The notes under the pieces are model-generated. The model did no database searches, was not told the origin of the DNA, and worked only from the letters and a program-made list of their open reading frames with translations. The position numbers and the translations under genes are program-made. Shown here one piece after another: positions 10,850 to 24,248 of a stretch of 64,000 nt of DNA. Source of the stretch: Ifrita kowaldi (lineage: Eukaryota > Chordata > Aves > Passeriformes > Cinclosomatidae); NCBI GenBank assembly GCA_013398055.1, contig VZRS01001383.1, positions 4,746-68,745 on the forward strand, read 5' to 3'. How positions within the stretch are numbered: position 1 is the first letter of the stretch; each line of letters opens with the position of its first letter.

Positions 10850-13800
10850 GCCCTACAGATTTAACTCTCTGGTTTTAGGCTAAATTCACAGTTATCTGCC
10901 AAGTGAAACTCAGCATATTTGATAGAGAAAGCATGAGAATACAATAAGCACAAAATCTCATCATGCTCTTGTTACTGAGACACTCTTCAGACTACTACCA
11001 TTTTTGAAACGTGGACTTTGGAAAACCTGAATATTTCTGAAATACTATGCATAAAGTCATACGCATTCTTATTTAAGGGACAGTTCTTTCTCGGAAGTTT
11101 TCCCATGAAAATAACATTTCATTCTAGCATTTTACATAAATGAAATTCCCCCTTATAAGAAAAATATTCAGGATAGGACAGGAAAATGCCTATCTTCCTT
11201 TTTTTCCTCTTTTTGGTGTCATCAAAATACTTCAGAATCACACTCTCCTGTGAATATTGGGAAAATCAAAGTAAATGCCATTCAAAAGATTAGGGATCTT
11301 AGGGTTGTAATCAACTTGCATGACTTTGCATGCCTTAAGATGGATTGTTATGTGGTCACTTTGTTTTGCATGAGTACATTAAAACCAGATGTGAGTTGCT
11401 GAGTCACCTTTGATACAGTAGCACAATTATGCTTTCCAGGAAACAAATCATCAGTATCCATAATTATATTTTCTAAAGCCTAAGATAAGCAGCCGAAACC
11501 AGAAAAGGAAAACTTGTGTAGTTTCTGCTAGACATAGGAGGTTAGCCTCAAGCTTGATTCAAGCATATGAGTCTCGCTTAGCAAAGCACTGCCTCCTATA
11601 AAAGCAAAAGTATCATTTGAGGTCACATAGCCAATATTAACTGTATAATCTGAAATCATAAAATATGAAATTTATGTCATTGCAGAGAATGAAAACGTAC
11701 CCTGGTTTCTTTTAGCTTGTTCTTGCTTGTGTGAATTTTCATCCAAGAGAACAGGGATAGCAAATTGTCTTTTATGTTTAATACAAAGTATAGATATATA
11801 TGTATATATATAGTATTGAACATATATGTATATGTGTATTTATGTATGTATCTAGTAATGAATAAGAAACTGTTGAGGAAGGACAAAAACTAAGGCTGAG
11901 AAGAACAAAATAGGTGAACTGACAAGTCTGTGAAGTCAGGGCTTCATTTATTCATGGATCAGGTGTCAACTCAGACCAGGATTTAGCCAAAAATAATTTC
12001 CAAGTATAACTCCGCCTCTTCAGAAGCAGAGCTGTGCAAATAATTACTACTGACCTGCTGATATTTCAGCTGTGGAGTCCTAACTAAAGTTTTGACTTAA
12101 AAGTTAAATACTACATCAATATCCGAGTGGATATATGACATTTTCTATACCTTCCTCCAGAAAACCCAGGTGTAGCTAGAATGATGAGTAAAGTGTGCAT
12201 AGCTCATAGATGGACAGAAACAACCCCCTCAGAATAACCATTATCTCACAGATTAAGGCTCAACTCAAGGAGCAGAGCAATTCCACTTTTAAAATTTGAC
12301 ATTTCAAACGAGTGGATAGAGGCTTGTTCCTAAGGTATTTGTTCTATCATGGGTGCAGCTCACAGGTCTGAGAAAGAAATGCTTTGCTGACTAACCTGGA
12401 GAAATAATTGGAGGCAGAGGCTCCTCAGTCAGGATAACAGCCACCATTCATGAATATGCATTTTCCATTGGAAATTGTTTGGTTTGTGTAGTCTGAGATA
12501 GAACCACCAACATATCACTTCCTTGAACCTGGGAGACATTATTAAGGAGGGTAAGTATGCCTGCACAAAATAAACCACTTGTGTCTCAATTTATGGCAAG
12601 ATTTAGCCTCCAATCACAAAGCTGCAGGGCAATTGCTAGAATGGCCACAGAATTTTCCTCTTCTTAGGAAAGGAGACCTTTTTAGAGCACCTAATATCTT
12701 CTCAAAGCAGATTGTATTTCCTCCTTTGTCGTTCTGATTCTCAGTTTTTAATTGTCTGTAAGAAGATGAGTTGAACCAGGGTTTCTGGATGACTGCAGCT
12801 GCACAGCTGGTGAACAAACAGATGTTCTTGATCAAACAGAATGTCCTTCCCTAACAGCTTGGAAACTACTACTACTGGTTAAACTATGCCACATACAATA
12901 AAAATCTCTTAAACCATACATACCTCAAGTATTCAGTAAATATTAAGTAGAAAAACAAAAACAAGAGGTCTACCATATGTGGACCATTCAGCATTTATTA
13001 TTAGATAACTTGTAGCAGGATTTAAAAGTCATTTATAAAAGCAAGGGCAAAGGAAAGCATTAGATTGAGAACAGGGATTTAGACAGAGGGATACTGAGCT
13101 TTGTAACAAAGCCTCAGGCACCCTCTCACCCAACAGACATATTTAAACTCCCTCATTCAACATGTGTGGAGAGCAAAATGCCTCAGGAGCCACCAGACTC
13201 AGGAGCCATTCCCATAAGTCTGTTAAACTGGGGACTGTGTCAAGCAAGGTGAGAGAAAAAAATACTATTAATACAGTATAGGCTTAAAATAGAAACTGAG
13301 CAACTCGGCTTTCCAAAGCAATAGTGCAAGATTCCTTCAGAAATGCAGGACTTGGGGCTCCCTATTAATAGATACTTCAGGTGTGTAAAGTAAGAGGGAG
13401 CTACATGAAGGGTCTTTACAAGGATGGTACCTGAAAGTTGAATAGTAATACATAAAGAAATTCCTAGTGTCCTATGTATGTTGTCTACAAGATTCACTTG
13501 TAATTTTAGTCCTTAATTTATAAATTTTATGTTCAAGTGCTAATTTTCCTGTCTGATTTCAGCTATGAATGTTATTTTTAGCTGCTTGTTTCATATGAGA
13601 CATTTGTTTTTCATGTTTTGTGACATGTTTTGTATTGAATCACATAGCAGAGTTCAGTCCCCCGGTTGGACATAGCTATAATAAACTGGTCTGATATAAA
13701 TGTCATTAAAATTAAACCCTTTATTCTGTGTGATTTTAAGTGTTGCTGAGGTATGAATCTCCTTCCCAATGCACAGTGAATTTCACCTGGCCTGACTTCA

Positions 13801-14834
13801 CCTGTTGCCCAAAGTCTGAATAACTTCAAGCTACCTCAATAAAAAGCTGGGTTTTGAATTCAGAAAATTAATCGTGAATAGATTTTACATGCTCCCACTA
13901 GTTCAAATCTTATTTTCACTTTGGGTTTTAAGAAGAATGACTATAGCAGTGTATAATACGTAAAGTGAAACTGGGAAAAAAAATGGTCAAAAACTCCAGT
14001 AATATCATGTGTCCAGGAAGTAATCCTGAACACTATAAAGAAGACAACACTGCAACTTAATCCAACAGGAAAAAAGGAAAAAAAAAAGAAAGAACAGTGA
14101 ATGAAAAGAACTATTTAATTTGTTGTCACACCAAGATTAGTCCCAGAGCTGGCTGTCAGATTATCCAGAGTGAGAGTCAAGCACTGCAGCCTACGGTATA
14201 TTTAACTAATCTTATAAAGTACTATGGAATAACCATAAATTACTGGGAGTCTGCAAAGACTCACCTCATGAACTGCAAAGAGGTCTTTTAATTTCATTTT
14301 GGTTTTGTGTTTAAACTTCATTCCTTTCACATCCTGTTTTGTTTTATTTTGTTCTAATCTGTGCAAAAGCAAAAAGGCAGAATTATAACTTCTGTACTTT
14401 GCAAAGCCTGTGACCCTGTCATATCTCGCCTGAGAATGACAACCCAGCATCACAAGAGAAGAGCGGCCAAATACAGCAATACCTTGTTGTTTGAAAAGAT
14501 AGTTTATGACAGATCTAATAGATTTAGGTGAATACTGTATCCTGCAAGCCAGAAGAATGTCACAAACTTTTTTTGTCTCAGAAGCAAATTAACTTTGTTT
14601 ATCCTGATACTTGTAGCCAGCACACTAAACAGTTCCACTGAATGTGGGGGTTTAGAATCTTCTCACAGCAAACATAATTTTATATAATTTCACTATATAG
14701 TTGCTTTTTTGAACATATTTTATCTAAAATATCTTAAAAGTAGTTACCTGGTTGCAGTCTCTCAACGGCTGCGTATGCTGTTCTCTCTGCCTTATCCTCT
14801 CCACCACTGAATCTGAACATTGATGAGTAGGAGG
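10850..14834. other. Non-coding stretch, no gene recognised
   Basis: AT-rich with short frames only. A TA/TATG microsatellite lies at 11787-11852. No repeat family other than simple repeats is recognisable. Confidence 0.6.
11787..11852. repeat. (TA)/(TATG) interrupted microsatellite
   Basis: Alternating TATATA and TATG units with interruptions, giving a low-complexity tract. It produces a spurious tyrosine- and isoleucine-rich frame on the minus strand. Confidence 0.8.
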
Positions 14835-15432
14835 AGGCAGAATGTGCCCTCAGACATCAGCAGATGGACGCATGAGCAAGCAACATACTGAAAGGCAGTA
14901 CTGCTACTCAGAGGGACCCAGCCAGGCCAGAGGAATGGCTTCAAGACAAGAACTTCATAAAATTCATCCAGGACAAACACAGCATCCTGCACATGAGAGG
15001 GACTGGCACCCCTGAACCAGGACAGGTTGAGGTGTGACTGTCCAGGGAGCAGTCCTGCTAAAAACACCTGGGAGTCCTGGAGGGCAGCAGATATACAACA
15101 GCAACAATACCAGAAATATTCAGGACTCTATCAACAGCATCACGGTGAGCAAAAGGATTATCCCTGCTCTGTCGGTACTCATCAGGTTGCACCTCAGTGC
15201 TGCTTCCAGTAATGGCTCCCCTAATACAAGAAAGGAATCCCTTGGATGTGTTCAGGAAAAGACAACCACAATGGAAGGGGGCTGGAACAGGAGTACTTGA
15301 CCAGAGAGTTGGGCTTGTACAGCCTGGGGGACCCAAGAGCAGCACACAGAACCTGAGATGGCACCAGGAACAAGGAGTCAGGCTCTTTATGGAGGTGCAA
15401 AACTAAGGAACAGCAGAGAGAGGTCATAAGTA
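14835..15432 (+). mobile_element. CR1 LINE, end of the RT frame and start of the 3' region, degenerate
   Basis: Sequence blocks follow CR1 in order. CTGCTACTCAGAGGGACC, then GCCAGAGGAATGGCTTCAAG and AACTTCATAAAATTCATCC, lead into a CATCCTGCACATGAGAGG block. Next come AACACCTGGGAGTCCTGGAGG (the 'DLGVLVD' region of the ORF2 protein), a region corresponding to the 'RP.LEYC.QFW.P.YK' stretch near 15190-15240, and TTGGGCTTGTACAGCCTGGG. It stops near GAGAGAGGTCATAAG. Translation is broken by stops and frame changes, so it cannot encode a protein. Both ends are truncated, including the normal 3' end. Open frames of 60-95 codons on both strands here are by-products. Confidence 0.8.
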
Positions 15433-15999
15433 ATGTTGGTCTTAGTCTTTCCTTTCATAAATCTTTGTGGCTTAGTGTCAAGGGTCTTCAAGTCTAATCC
15501 CCTCTCCTTTGTTTTACTAAGATTGTCCAAGCTCCTGACATTTTCCTAGTCCTTATGTCCCTTTGATCAGATACTGGCTCTTACAAATCTTAAGCAGTCA
15601 TCCTAAGTCATCCTACCTTCCCATAGCTTGGCTCCCCTTGGCTAAGACCAAAGCTAAATTTCCAAATCACTCTTTGCAGCTTATTGGTCCCCGTTAATTG
15701 TCTGCTAAAGATGCATGCGGTGTTGTTGCACATGTGACTGTATTTGAAAGCCTCTTTTTCCTTAAATGCCTCCTCTTCAGACCCACGGAAGGATTTTCCT
15801 ACGACAGATAATAAAAAGTCAATTAGCCTTTAAAATAACCCTCCTTTCTTTCTCCCAACATAAATTCCACATTCATGTTTTGCTTAGTTACTTAACCTCC
15901 TCTCCTCTGAGTTTGTTTACCACTCTTACAGCTTTTCCTGTTTATCCCTCAGGCTCTTAGCATTTAAGAAAAAGCTTCCTAGTTATTTAATTTGCCTTC
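15433..15999. other. Pyrimidine-rich segment of unknown origin
   Basis: The plus strand is rich in CT tracts (for example TCCCCTCTCCTTTG and CTTAACCTCCTCTCCTCTG). Such composition is seen in antisense copies of ancient LINE coding sequence, but I find no diagnostic block. It abuts the CR1 fragment that ends at 15432. A frame of 64 codons (15766-15960) has no recognisable product. Confidence 0.3.
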
Positions 16000-18429
16000 T
16001 ACTCAGGTTAGATTTGGGGTTTTCATATTATGCCTTGAAACCACTTGCAAAGAGAAACCATAACTCCAAATTTTAAACTAATTGCTTATTCTTTGAGACA
16101 AAATCTTGCATGAGGTTGGGCTTTTTGTCCAATTAATAGGCATGGATCAAGCCCTAGTTTAAACATAAAATAATTCAAGTAGTGATGAAAAGAAAGGTGT
16201 TATGTGAAACTAGAATGCATTAGTGGATCCTAAACCTAAACTCAGTTTTGAGAAAAGCCACTGAGAGGTTTAGACACAAGTAAAAGCAGTGCCACAACTC
16301 AATCAATTTGGATTTAAGTCTTAAATCTACTGCTTTTAATAGCAGCAGCCATAAGGGAGAAGGTTAAGCTATTATAAAATATACATCTGGGGATTAAACT
16401 ACTCACTAACGTCTCCATGTTAATTATACAAATAGCTCAATAGAAGTCCTTTTGGTCAGGCACATTCAGTGCTGCGGAGGTAAAACCACTTAGGTATTAT
16501 TACAGAAGGCTTTATAGCCATCATAATGTAATGGAAGCTTGCTCCCTTCATTAATTTGAGGTATGACTTTTTCTAGATGGCTTGCAGGTAAGTGGTGATA
16601 TCAGTGTGGTTTTGCCACAAGCATATGCACTTCAGGAATTAGGAAAAAATATTGCCACTCGTCCCTTGCTAATTTTGCAACTTCCTTTCAAGCTGTTGCA
16701 CTGCAACCTCATAGCAGCATGTGCTCCTTTTTTTGTCCAGTTCAATTTTCTGTCTGGGTTGTGAGATCTTGGCAGAGTAGAAGAAAGGTGGCCACTTCTG
16801 CATGAAAATGAGCGGGTTTTGCTGATCACTGAAATGTCGACTCTGCTCAGGAACGTGAGAGCTTACATTTCCTAGGTAATGGGCACCAAAACCCCTGAAA
16901 ACTGGGATAAAATTATATGCAACTTTTATGGTGCAGGCCTATGAAGCCATTTATAAAAATAAGCTGGGTTTTATATGATTGGTAACAAAAATACATAAAA
17001 ATGTTGTTTGCCCCATATATTGGGAAATATCCTGTCTTGGCACTCTGCAGCTGGTGAGTCATAATTTTACAGTTTTTACTAAAATAAAAATGAAATTAAA
17101 AAGTCCACATTTTCAAAGAAGTACAGAAACATAATATTTATAGAAGATCATAAACAAGTACTCTGTTAATAGCTGTTGAACTTTGTTTAAAGAATAACAG
17201 ACTAACATTTCCAAAGTACTCTTTGCTGAGATTGAACAGGATTTTATTCAAACTGTTGCGGTAACTAATGAAAAACAAATGAGATTTCCAAACAGTTTTG
17301 ACTGTTAGGGGTGTGATGGCAATATCATTGCTTTTTGCACTTACAGCTGCTGCTTACACTGAAACTACCTATTTAAAACATCGTGTCATTTTATACTTGA
17401 ACTCTTGGTCTGCAATACTGAAGGGCCAGGCATATTGAAGCCAGACTGGAATCAGTCTGATGCAACCCCAATTTTGCCCTTGTGCATGAAGGCTTTTTGG
17501 CTTCCAAATTTACTTAAAACTACTGCCAGCTCTTGTGTAAAAAATATCATGATGTTTTTGAGAGGCTGATGCTCACAGCAAATATAGCCAGAGTGCTTCT
17601 TGTGCTTGTCTTATGCTGGATGAGGATCTGGGCACAGACTGCAACTCCCCAAGTCCCAAAAGCCATTGGTGTCTCATAGAAGTTCAGCAGAAGAGGCCTG
17701 ATTCATCAGAGAGAAAAAGATACCAGCAGCTGAAATAAACCTCTTATATGGTATTTCCCTAATACACCTGAACAGAAATTGAAATTAAACTGAAAGGTTT
17801 TTAAAGGCCAAAATTTTCATTTTGCTACTGAATTCAGAAATTTCCACAAAACCTCCACATTCTGTCTATTGTTAACTTCAACCTTATTCAGAATTGTTAA
17901 ATTCAAACAGATTTTAGCATTTTCCACATATAAATATATTTTATGTCACTCAATATTTAAAAAACAGTGAATACATTTGCAAACACTAAAAAAATTCAGG
18001 TGGAAAAGCACCAATAGCTATTGCCATGTCATCTATATTATGAAAGGTATAGAGAGAAAAGTGTAAATATTGATGATCTGAAGAAACTGATCTCATCTTG
18101 TTACTGCTGTATTATTAAATTCCTGGGTAGTCTATTTTTCTTGCAGGCAGATCTGCTAAGTGTCCAGATTTTTTTACTCAAATGGATATAACAGAAAATG
18201 GCCTCATGAATTATAAACTGTTATAATTCTTGGTCTCCATTTTACAGCTCAGACAGCATTAAGAATTCAAATTATTTTGAATCCTGAATTTCAGACCCTT
18301 CAGATCCACTATTCAAAAGTGTACCAGCCTCTGCTTTAGAAGAGCTAAATTCTTTGATATTGAATTCAGTAGTTTATCACTCAACAGTAATGAAGTCAAA
18401 TTTCACACAAAAGTTTTTTCGTTTTTCAA
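16000..18429. other. Non-coding stretch, no gene recognised
   Basis: AT-rich, no frame over about 65 codons, no repeat family recognised. A small palindrome with arms CAGACTG/CAGTCTG and a 4-nt loop lies near 17440. Confidence 0.6.
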
Positions 18430-18526
18430 AAAAGAGTAACCAACCCACCACCAACAAAAAAAAGTTAAAACAAACAAACACACACGCAAAAAAAAAAAAA
18501 NNNNAAAAAAAAAAAAAAAAAAAAAA
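18430..18526. repeat. A-rich low-complexity tract with a 4-N gap
   Basis: The A-rich sequence passes through CAAACAAACACACACGC into a poly(A) run from 18488 to 18526, interrupted by NNNN at 18501-18504. The true length of the A run is unknown. The gap is most likely an unresolved homopolymer. The translated lysine run over it is not a gene. Confidence 0.9.
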
Positions 18527-18529
18527 GAG

Positions 18530-21384
18530 TAGAAGTGGAAAACAAATACCAAACTCAACTCATCTAAGACACTTTAAATGCTTTCGATAAAGGTCAGGAA
18601 ACAAACATGAAAGGTTGTTGAAAAGACAAGTGATCCCTGAGATTAGCAGGGCTAATGCATTCTGGCAGTGTCCGTTAAAGATGCAGTAGGGAATTACAAA
18701 GTTCATACAATATTTTCATATATTATTCTGCAAATTAGGGCACATTTAGATTTCATGAGTTCCTTTGCAGATGTCGCTTGATCCTTCCAGATTCTCAAGT
18801 CCATCCTTGCCTTGATTTATATTTGCCATAAATATTTTGAAGTAGGGTAGATGTGACCACACAGACCCTCACTAGTATTTAGATGGGGGCTGCATCTACT
18901 GCTGGAGACAGATGTGCTCAATAGGAAAATAATCAGTCATCTTACTGTACTAAACCTTGACATACTCCAAAGCTTTTTAAAACACCTGTTCCGCATAGCT
19001 CTGAGCAAACCTATATTTAAAAAAAACAAAAAACCAAACAGAAATCACATAGAGGAAAGGCTAAACGACAGTAACTTCACTCTTCCTTGGATACAAACAG
19101 TGAGGAGAGTGTTTAGCAGAACATGAAGTGTATTCATAGCTCAAGTTTTTAAGCATGTTTTTCCTCCATGTTGCATCTAAATTTCCATTTAACCATTCAG
19201 AATGAAGAAATAATGATAACTTAGAAGAATTAGAGGATGCAATTAGCCTGTCCTGCTACAGCCTACTGAAAATTTTGATGATAGAGTGTTAATACCAATT
19301 GAATAGTGTATTTGTATGTAAGGGAGCGAAACTCAAAGTCTAATCCAAATTATAGCCAGGCTTATTACTTGGGTTATACTTGTGGACATGCTGCATACAG
19401 AAACGACTCTGTGAAACACCCAAGGCAAAGAAATCCTGCTTTATAGTGCATACAATCGGAAAAGTAAGGAAAGAAAATTTAAACTGTTATTTAAACAACT
19501 CTCATTCCAATTACTACTTTCCTCTCTGTCAGGGCCAATTATTCTCACTTGAGACATGACTAGCATTTCTAGAGGGTTGGTTTTTTTTTTTTTTACAATG
19601 TATAGAGTGCTACACAGTCACTTTGAAAAGCCTGAAAAATAAATTAAAGTACACAGGAAAAGGAGACTTACTAAACTGAAAGATATCCTCTTATTTTGTC
19701 ATACTGAGGCACATTAAAATACAGAAGGACTTTACAAGCAGTAAAGTGTTTTGGACATGCATTTACTTTGCCCCTAAAAGTAACAGAGAGAAAATTGAAA
19801 ACCAGAGCATTTCTTCCCTAGCATGTATGCCTGACAAGAAAGCAAGTCCAGGAATATTTTCCTTTCTTGTTCAGAACAAAAAAAAGCATAAAATAGAGGT
19901 ACTGGTTATGAAACGAATACAACATGTTAATTATAATGTCAGACTATTGATAGTCTAGAAGGCTGCATTACTCTTGCCACGAAAAAATATAAGGAAAACA
20001 AACAAAAAGTGGCAAGCACTCAAAACATGAGATTGTATTTTTTACTATTTTTTACCTTATTTATATGAGAACAGTTTAACTTTTTCTTAACCTGACATAA
20101 AACAATTAGAAATTTGCATTGATGCAAGACTTACCAGAGAAGAGGGGGTTTGCCTCTTGGCTAGCAGATAAGGAACTGCACACTCATTGTCCACAGCTTT
20201 CTCATTTGCCTGGTACTCATTCTAACCAAGTAGAATAGAAAATTTCCAAAACCATATGTACCTGGAGATCTTGTTTTGCTGTAAGTCTCCCACTTGTCTG
20301 ACTCACACAGACCAGGACTGCATAAATGAACCTGTGTTCCAAAGGACTCCTTCATCACACTCCATCCTGCAGGCAAGAAACACAGCAGGAAGGGAGATTT
20401 ACTATATTTTATTTTAATGAATAAAAACCACTGACTTGATACTTGTTACTGCAGGTTTTTGCCTGAAGGCCTCCAAAATATTTTGATCATAGCTTATTCA
20501 TTTGCATTATTAATGGAAGCACTGTCACTCCTGAATTGTATGTCTGCTTTTACATCTACCCTCATGGAATTAGAAAAGCTGTGCAATTGATAGAATTTCA
20601 TGCAAAATACTGATTTTACTTCTTGAATAGACTTTTCCTTCTTTTTCCTAGGTATTCCCATCTCCTTTACTACTTTCTTCAGTATCTGTGCCAATACAAG
20701 TCAAGGTGCCAGCACTGTTGATTAGTCAGGTCAGGCAAAACCCTCCTGGGGGTTTCAGAAAAACTCTGGCTGTGGAAAGCTAACAGCTTGGGGGTGACTT
20801 TCTCTGCAAGATGTACCCGCATTCGTACACTTCAACCATTGTATTTTTTATAATACTAGCTCAGGAAAATTACAACTGGTTACCACCACACTTTTTCAGG
20901 TTAAGCTCAGTGCCTGTGCCTCAGATTCCTAAATAATATCCACCTTTATGCTCTGTGCATTTGTTGCCTCAATTTACCTACAAGGCTACATTTCTAATTT
21001 TCCTAAATTTCTCATGCATAACACCAGAACTCCTTTCATAGACCTTCATCCATAGAGCTAGTCAGAAATACAAAACCAGGTAAAGTGCAAGACTTAAAAA
21101 AAAATGTTTTCTTCTGAAATTCATCCTAGACTGAAATATTTAAAAATAAATAAAACACAGGGAAAAAAAATGAAAATGTGGGGTAAGTTATGGGATTGAA
21201 AAGTTACTCTTACATTTAGACATTAAAATTGGTTGGTTTAGAAAGCCAAAATACCCCATGAGAAAAAGAAGTTGTACGACTATTTCACAAGCAAAGAAAT
21301 GTGCACTAATTCTGCTACCTTTTACACAAGGCTAATGTATTTGCCCTCACGGCAACACAGTTCCTTCCTGAGGTAGCTGCTTGC
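18530..21384. other. Non-coding stretch, no gene recognised
   Basis: AT-rich with frames of 72 codons or fewer on both strands. A 14-nt poly(T) run lies at 19581-19594. No repeat family or gene is recognised. Confidence 0.6.
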
Positions 21385-21470
21385 CTGTGTACAATTGACC
21401 TGAAGTGGTAACTTCATGACTTTGTCTTAAATTCGTTTTTTCAGCTGATTTCACCAGTGTAACAGTTTCA
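21385..21470. repeat. Possible decayed fold-back repeat fragment
   Basis: ACAATTGACCTGAAGTGGTAAC followed about 40 bases later by CTGATTTCACCAGTGTAAC resembles, with many changes and an insertion, the ATTGACTTCAATGG and GATTTACACCAGTGTAAC blocks of reptile/bird palindromic repeats. The match is weak. Confidence 0.25.
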
Positions 21471-21474
21471 TGTA

Positions 21475-23580
21475 AGGGATTCTCACTCATGACAGGTGAC
21501 ACTCTTCTTTATTCACCTGATTTCAAACCCCAGCTCATATATATGCTGTTATTACCTTTCACTGAGGTCCAGATCTGAATGTATTAGTCTTTTTCCTCCT
21601 CACTTTTCATATCTACAGAGCTCCAGATTCCTTTCAGACTCCACGCACTGGGGGAAGGATTCTGTCTTTTCCAAAGGAATGCTCACAGGAAAGGCTCAGC
21701 TCTCTCGGCTCATTTTGGCTGCTGCAAAACCCATGGGCTGGCATTCCTCCCATTTCTCAGTCTGGAAGGTACTGGGATTGCAGATCTAAAACTAATGACA
21801 GCTTTATCTCCATGACAGAGGTGAGGAAAGCGGAGTGTACAAGTGCATAGTTCAATTTCTAGAAAGAATTGTATCAAAATTGCAATAATTATAGCTCTGA
21901 CCATCTTCACTACAACATAACAGAGAAGACATCTCTAAGTGCCCTTTGTTAATCTCACAGCTATTTTTGGAAGGGAAGATATACGTGTAGAGACAGATGA
22001 GTTCAGTTCTCTCTCAGTTTGCTGTCTATTGGACCACATAAATTATCATTCTTCTGTCACTCCTATCTTTGTCTTGATTGTGTGGCTTTTCTTCAGTAGA
22101 AAATAAATCTGAATAAAAAGTAACGCAGAATGAAAGTACATATTCTGGCCTCTTAGAACCTCAGGATGGCCACAAAACCAGGAATAAATAACTAGGTATT
22201 AAAGAAAAATCCATCAGCAACAGCAAAAGGTAGAGATAGGGTAAACTCTAGGTCACCTCCCTAAGAGGAACCTGGCTGTGGTATGATGGGTTGATCTGCA
22301 GTGTGCACATACACGTGCACATACAACAATCTACCAGGTACAATTTAGATTGGTGCAGAATATTGTAGGAAAAAAGGGAAAATATATGAGAGCCAGGACT
22401 TCTTTTTTTTTTTAAAGGTAATAGCTGCAGACAAAGCACAAGTCATTCTAACAGGAGTTTCCTTAAACAATAAGGATTTTATTGACACTTTAACAAGGGG
22501 AAGCATTTCTCTGGATTACAGCCTTATTTAAACATTATCCAACAGACATGGTGTAAAGTGGGCAAGAGGGTTTCTGATAGTTCTTATAGGACTATCAAGG
22601 TTTGAAGTCAATTAGAGCACTTCTTCTAATTAAAGTAATGAAATTATAATTTTGCTGCCTTGCATAGCATGTCCTGCTTTTACAACAAATATTTATAGGA
22701 CAAATCATTCTGTTAGGAAAAGGCATGATTCATTCTGCCCTAGGCAGACATCAGTGTAATTGTAAATGTGAAATTCATAGTTGCTAGCACTGGTAAATAT
22801 TTGCACAGAACCATTTCCTGTTCCCTGACTACAAAAGTCAAGTTTAGCTCAAGACCCAGTTAGTGCTGGAGGCAAAGCTTTCTCACAATAACCCTGCTGA
22901 TATAGCTGCAGAAGTTTGAGGGGGAAATTTGCATGACTGAGATGAGCAGAATTTGACTGGTGATTAGAAAAACGGAGCTGTTCTACAACATGTCCTCGAT
23001 AGCCAGGGCTTTGCAAAACAGCAAATCCAAGACATTCAGACAAAAGGTCAGATGTCATATCCTTCATTTAATGGATTCACACACATACCTGTTTTGTGAC
23101 TTCTATTTTGATTCACCATCTTCAAAAATGTTGTGCCAGCTGCACAATAATGCAGTTGCTGACCTTTTTTTGCCTTTTTGTACAGAATAATGGTAAAATG
23201 CCCATATCTGTGTTTACCTTTCTGTCAAGCACAGTATCTGTGGGGTTATGGGATTTACAGCCAAGTTGAGAAATAGAGAAAAACTCAGAGATAATACTTG
23301 TATTTTAAGTACCATCTGACTTACTCATTCTTGTTTATTTCTTGCTGATGGAACTGACAGCAAGGGATTTATATTGTTATTTCTTATACTGATTACTGAG
23401 GGAACAGGCTGACTGTGCCATGAGTTCTTCCCCCAGCTTCCTTTCTATGTCCTTGTTTCCTGGTAGTTTCTCCAATTTAAAGAATGTGAAGGAAGCTAGA
23501 TTTGGGCCTAAATGTTCTCCTACATTTTCTGTTTATTTAAATATTTTTTTGGTACTGCTGAGTATAATTGTTTAGGGATA
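21475..23580. other. Non-coding stretch, no gene recognised
   Basis: Short frames only, the longest being 97 codons at 21496-21789 with no recognisable product. A poly(T) run of 11 lies at 22403-22413. Nothing else is identifiable. Confidence 0.6.
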
Positions 23581-23652
23581 GATTCTCAGTGTAAACTGGC
23601 AGAGAGCCTCCAAGTGCTGCATAGCCATGCCAATTTACACAGTGGAGAATTT
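23581..23652. repeat. Fold-back (palindromic) interspersed repeat, old copy
   Basis: The left arm ATTCTCAGTGTAAACTGGCA (23582-23601) pairs with the right arm TGCCAATTTACACAGTGGAGAAT (23628-23650) apart from one mismatch and a small indel. They enclose about 26 bases that hold the remains of a second inner stem. The GTGTAAA..TGGCA / TGCCA..TTTACAC layout matches a class of palindromic repeats that I recall as abundant in turtle, crocodile and bird genomes. It is probably a non-autonomous DNA-transposon-like element. The family name is not assigned. Confidence 0.6.
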
Positions 23653-24248
23653 GATATGATCGCAGTGGAGGGAGCATAATGCTACATGCAACAGAAATTC
23701 AAAAGTCAGAGAGGGCTGGACTGGAAAAAGCTCAAGAGAATGAGAGGGGGGAAAAAAAATCATATCAGAAAATCTTGTTTAATAGCTCTGTAAGGGGCCA
23801 GCTGTAGGTAGTGGGGAAAAGACAGTGAAGTGTAACAGAGTTATTCTGCCCCTTGTTTGTGTGTGAGGTTGGAGAGAGTGCATATGATTCAGCTTCCTTG
23901 CTAATGCTGTGAGATGATTAAACAAGGTATCAGTCATTGTCTCATGTAGTGTGAATATAAAAACGTTCCTGCTAAGCATTTCTGTTATGCAAGTCTGAAT
24001 TTATTTTACAGTATAAGTAGGAATATAGTGCAATGAAAGACTCAGCGTGCCATGACTACACATAAATTCAAAGGCACCATGAACCACATTCAGCAACACT
24101 AAGATTAGATTAGCAGACCATTACTAACATGGAAATCACTTGAATCTGGTTTATACCTGCCATGTGTCCTCACAGTCTATACTTAAATATTTACAGAGCA
24201 AAGCCAGTGTGGCCTTTTCTGTTTTGCTATATTTCTATAAGCAAAGCT

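Noticed and set aside
15433..15999. Antisense LINE in the pyrimidine-rich segment
   Set aside because: Composition fits, but I could not place any diagnostic block, so it is not called as a mobile element.
18354..18590. Lysine-rich frame across the NNNN gap
   Set aside because: Translation of poly(A) and unknown bases.
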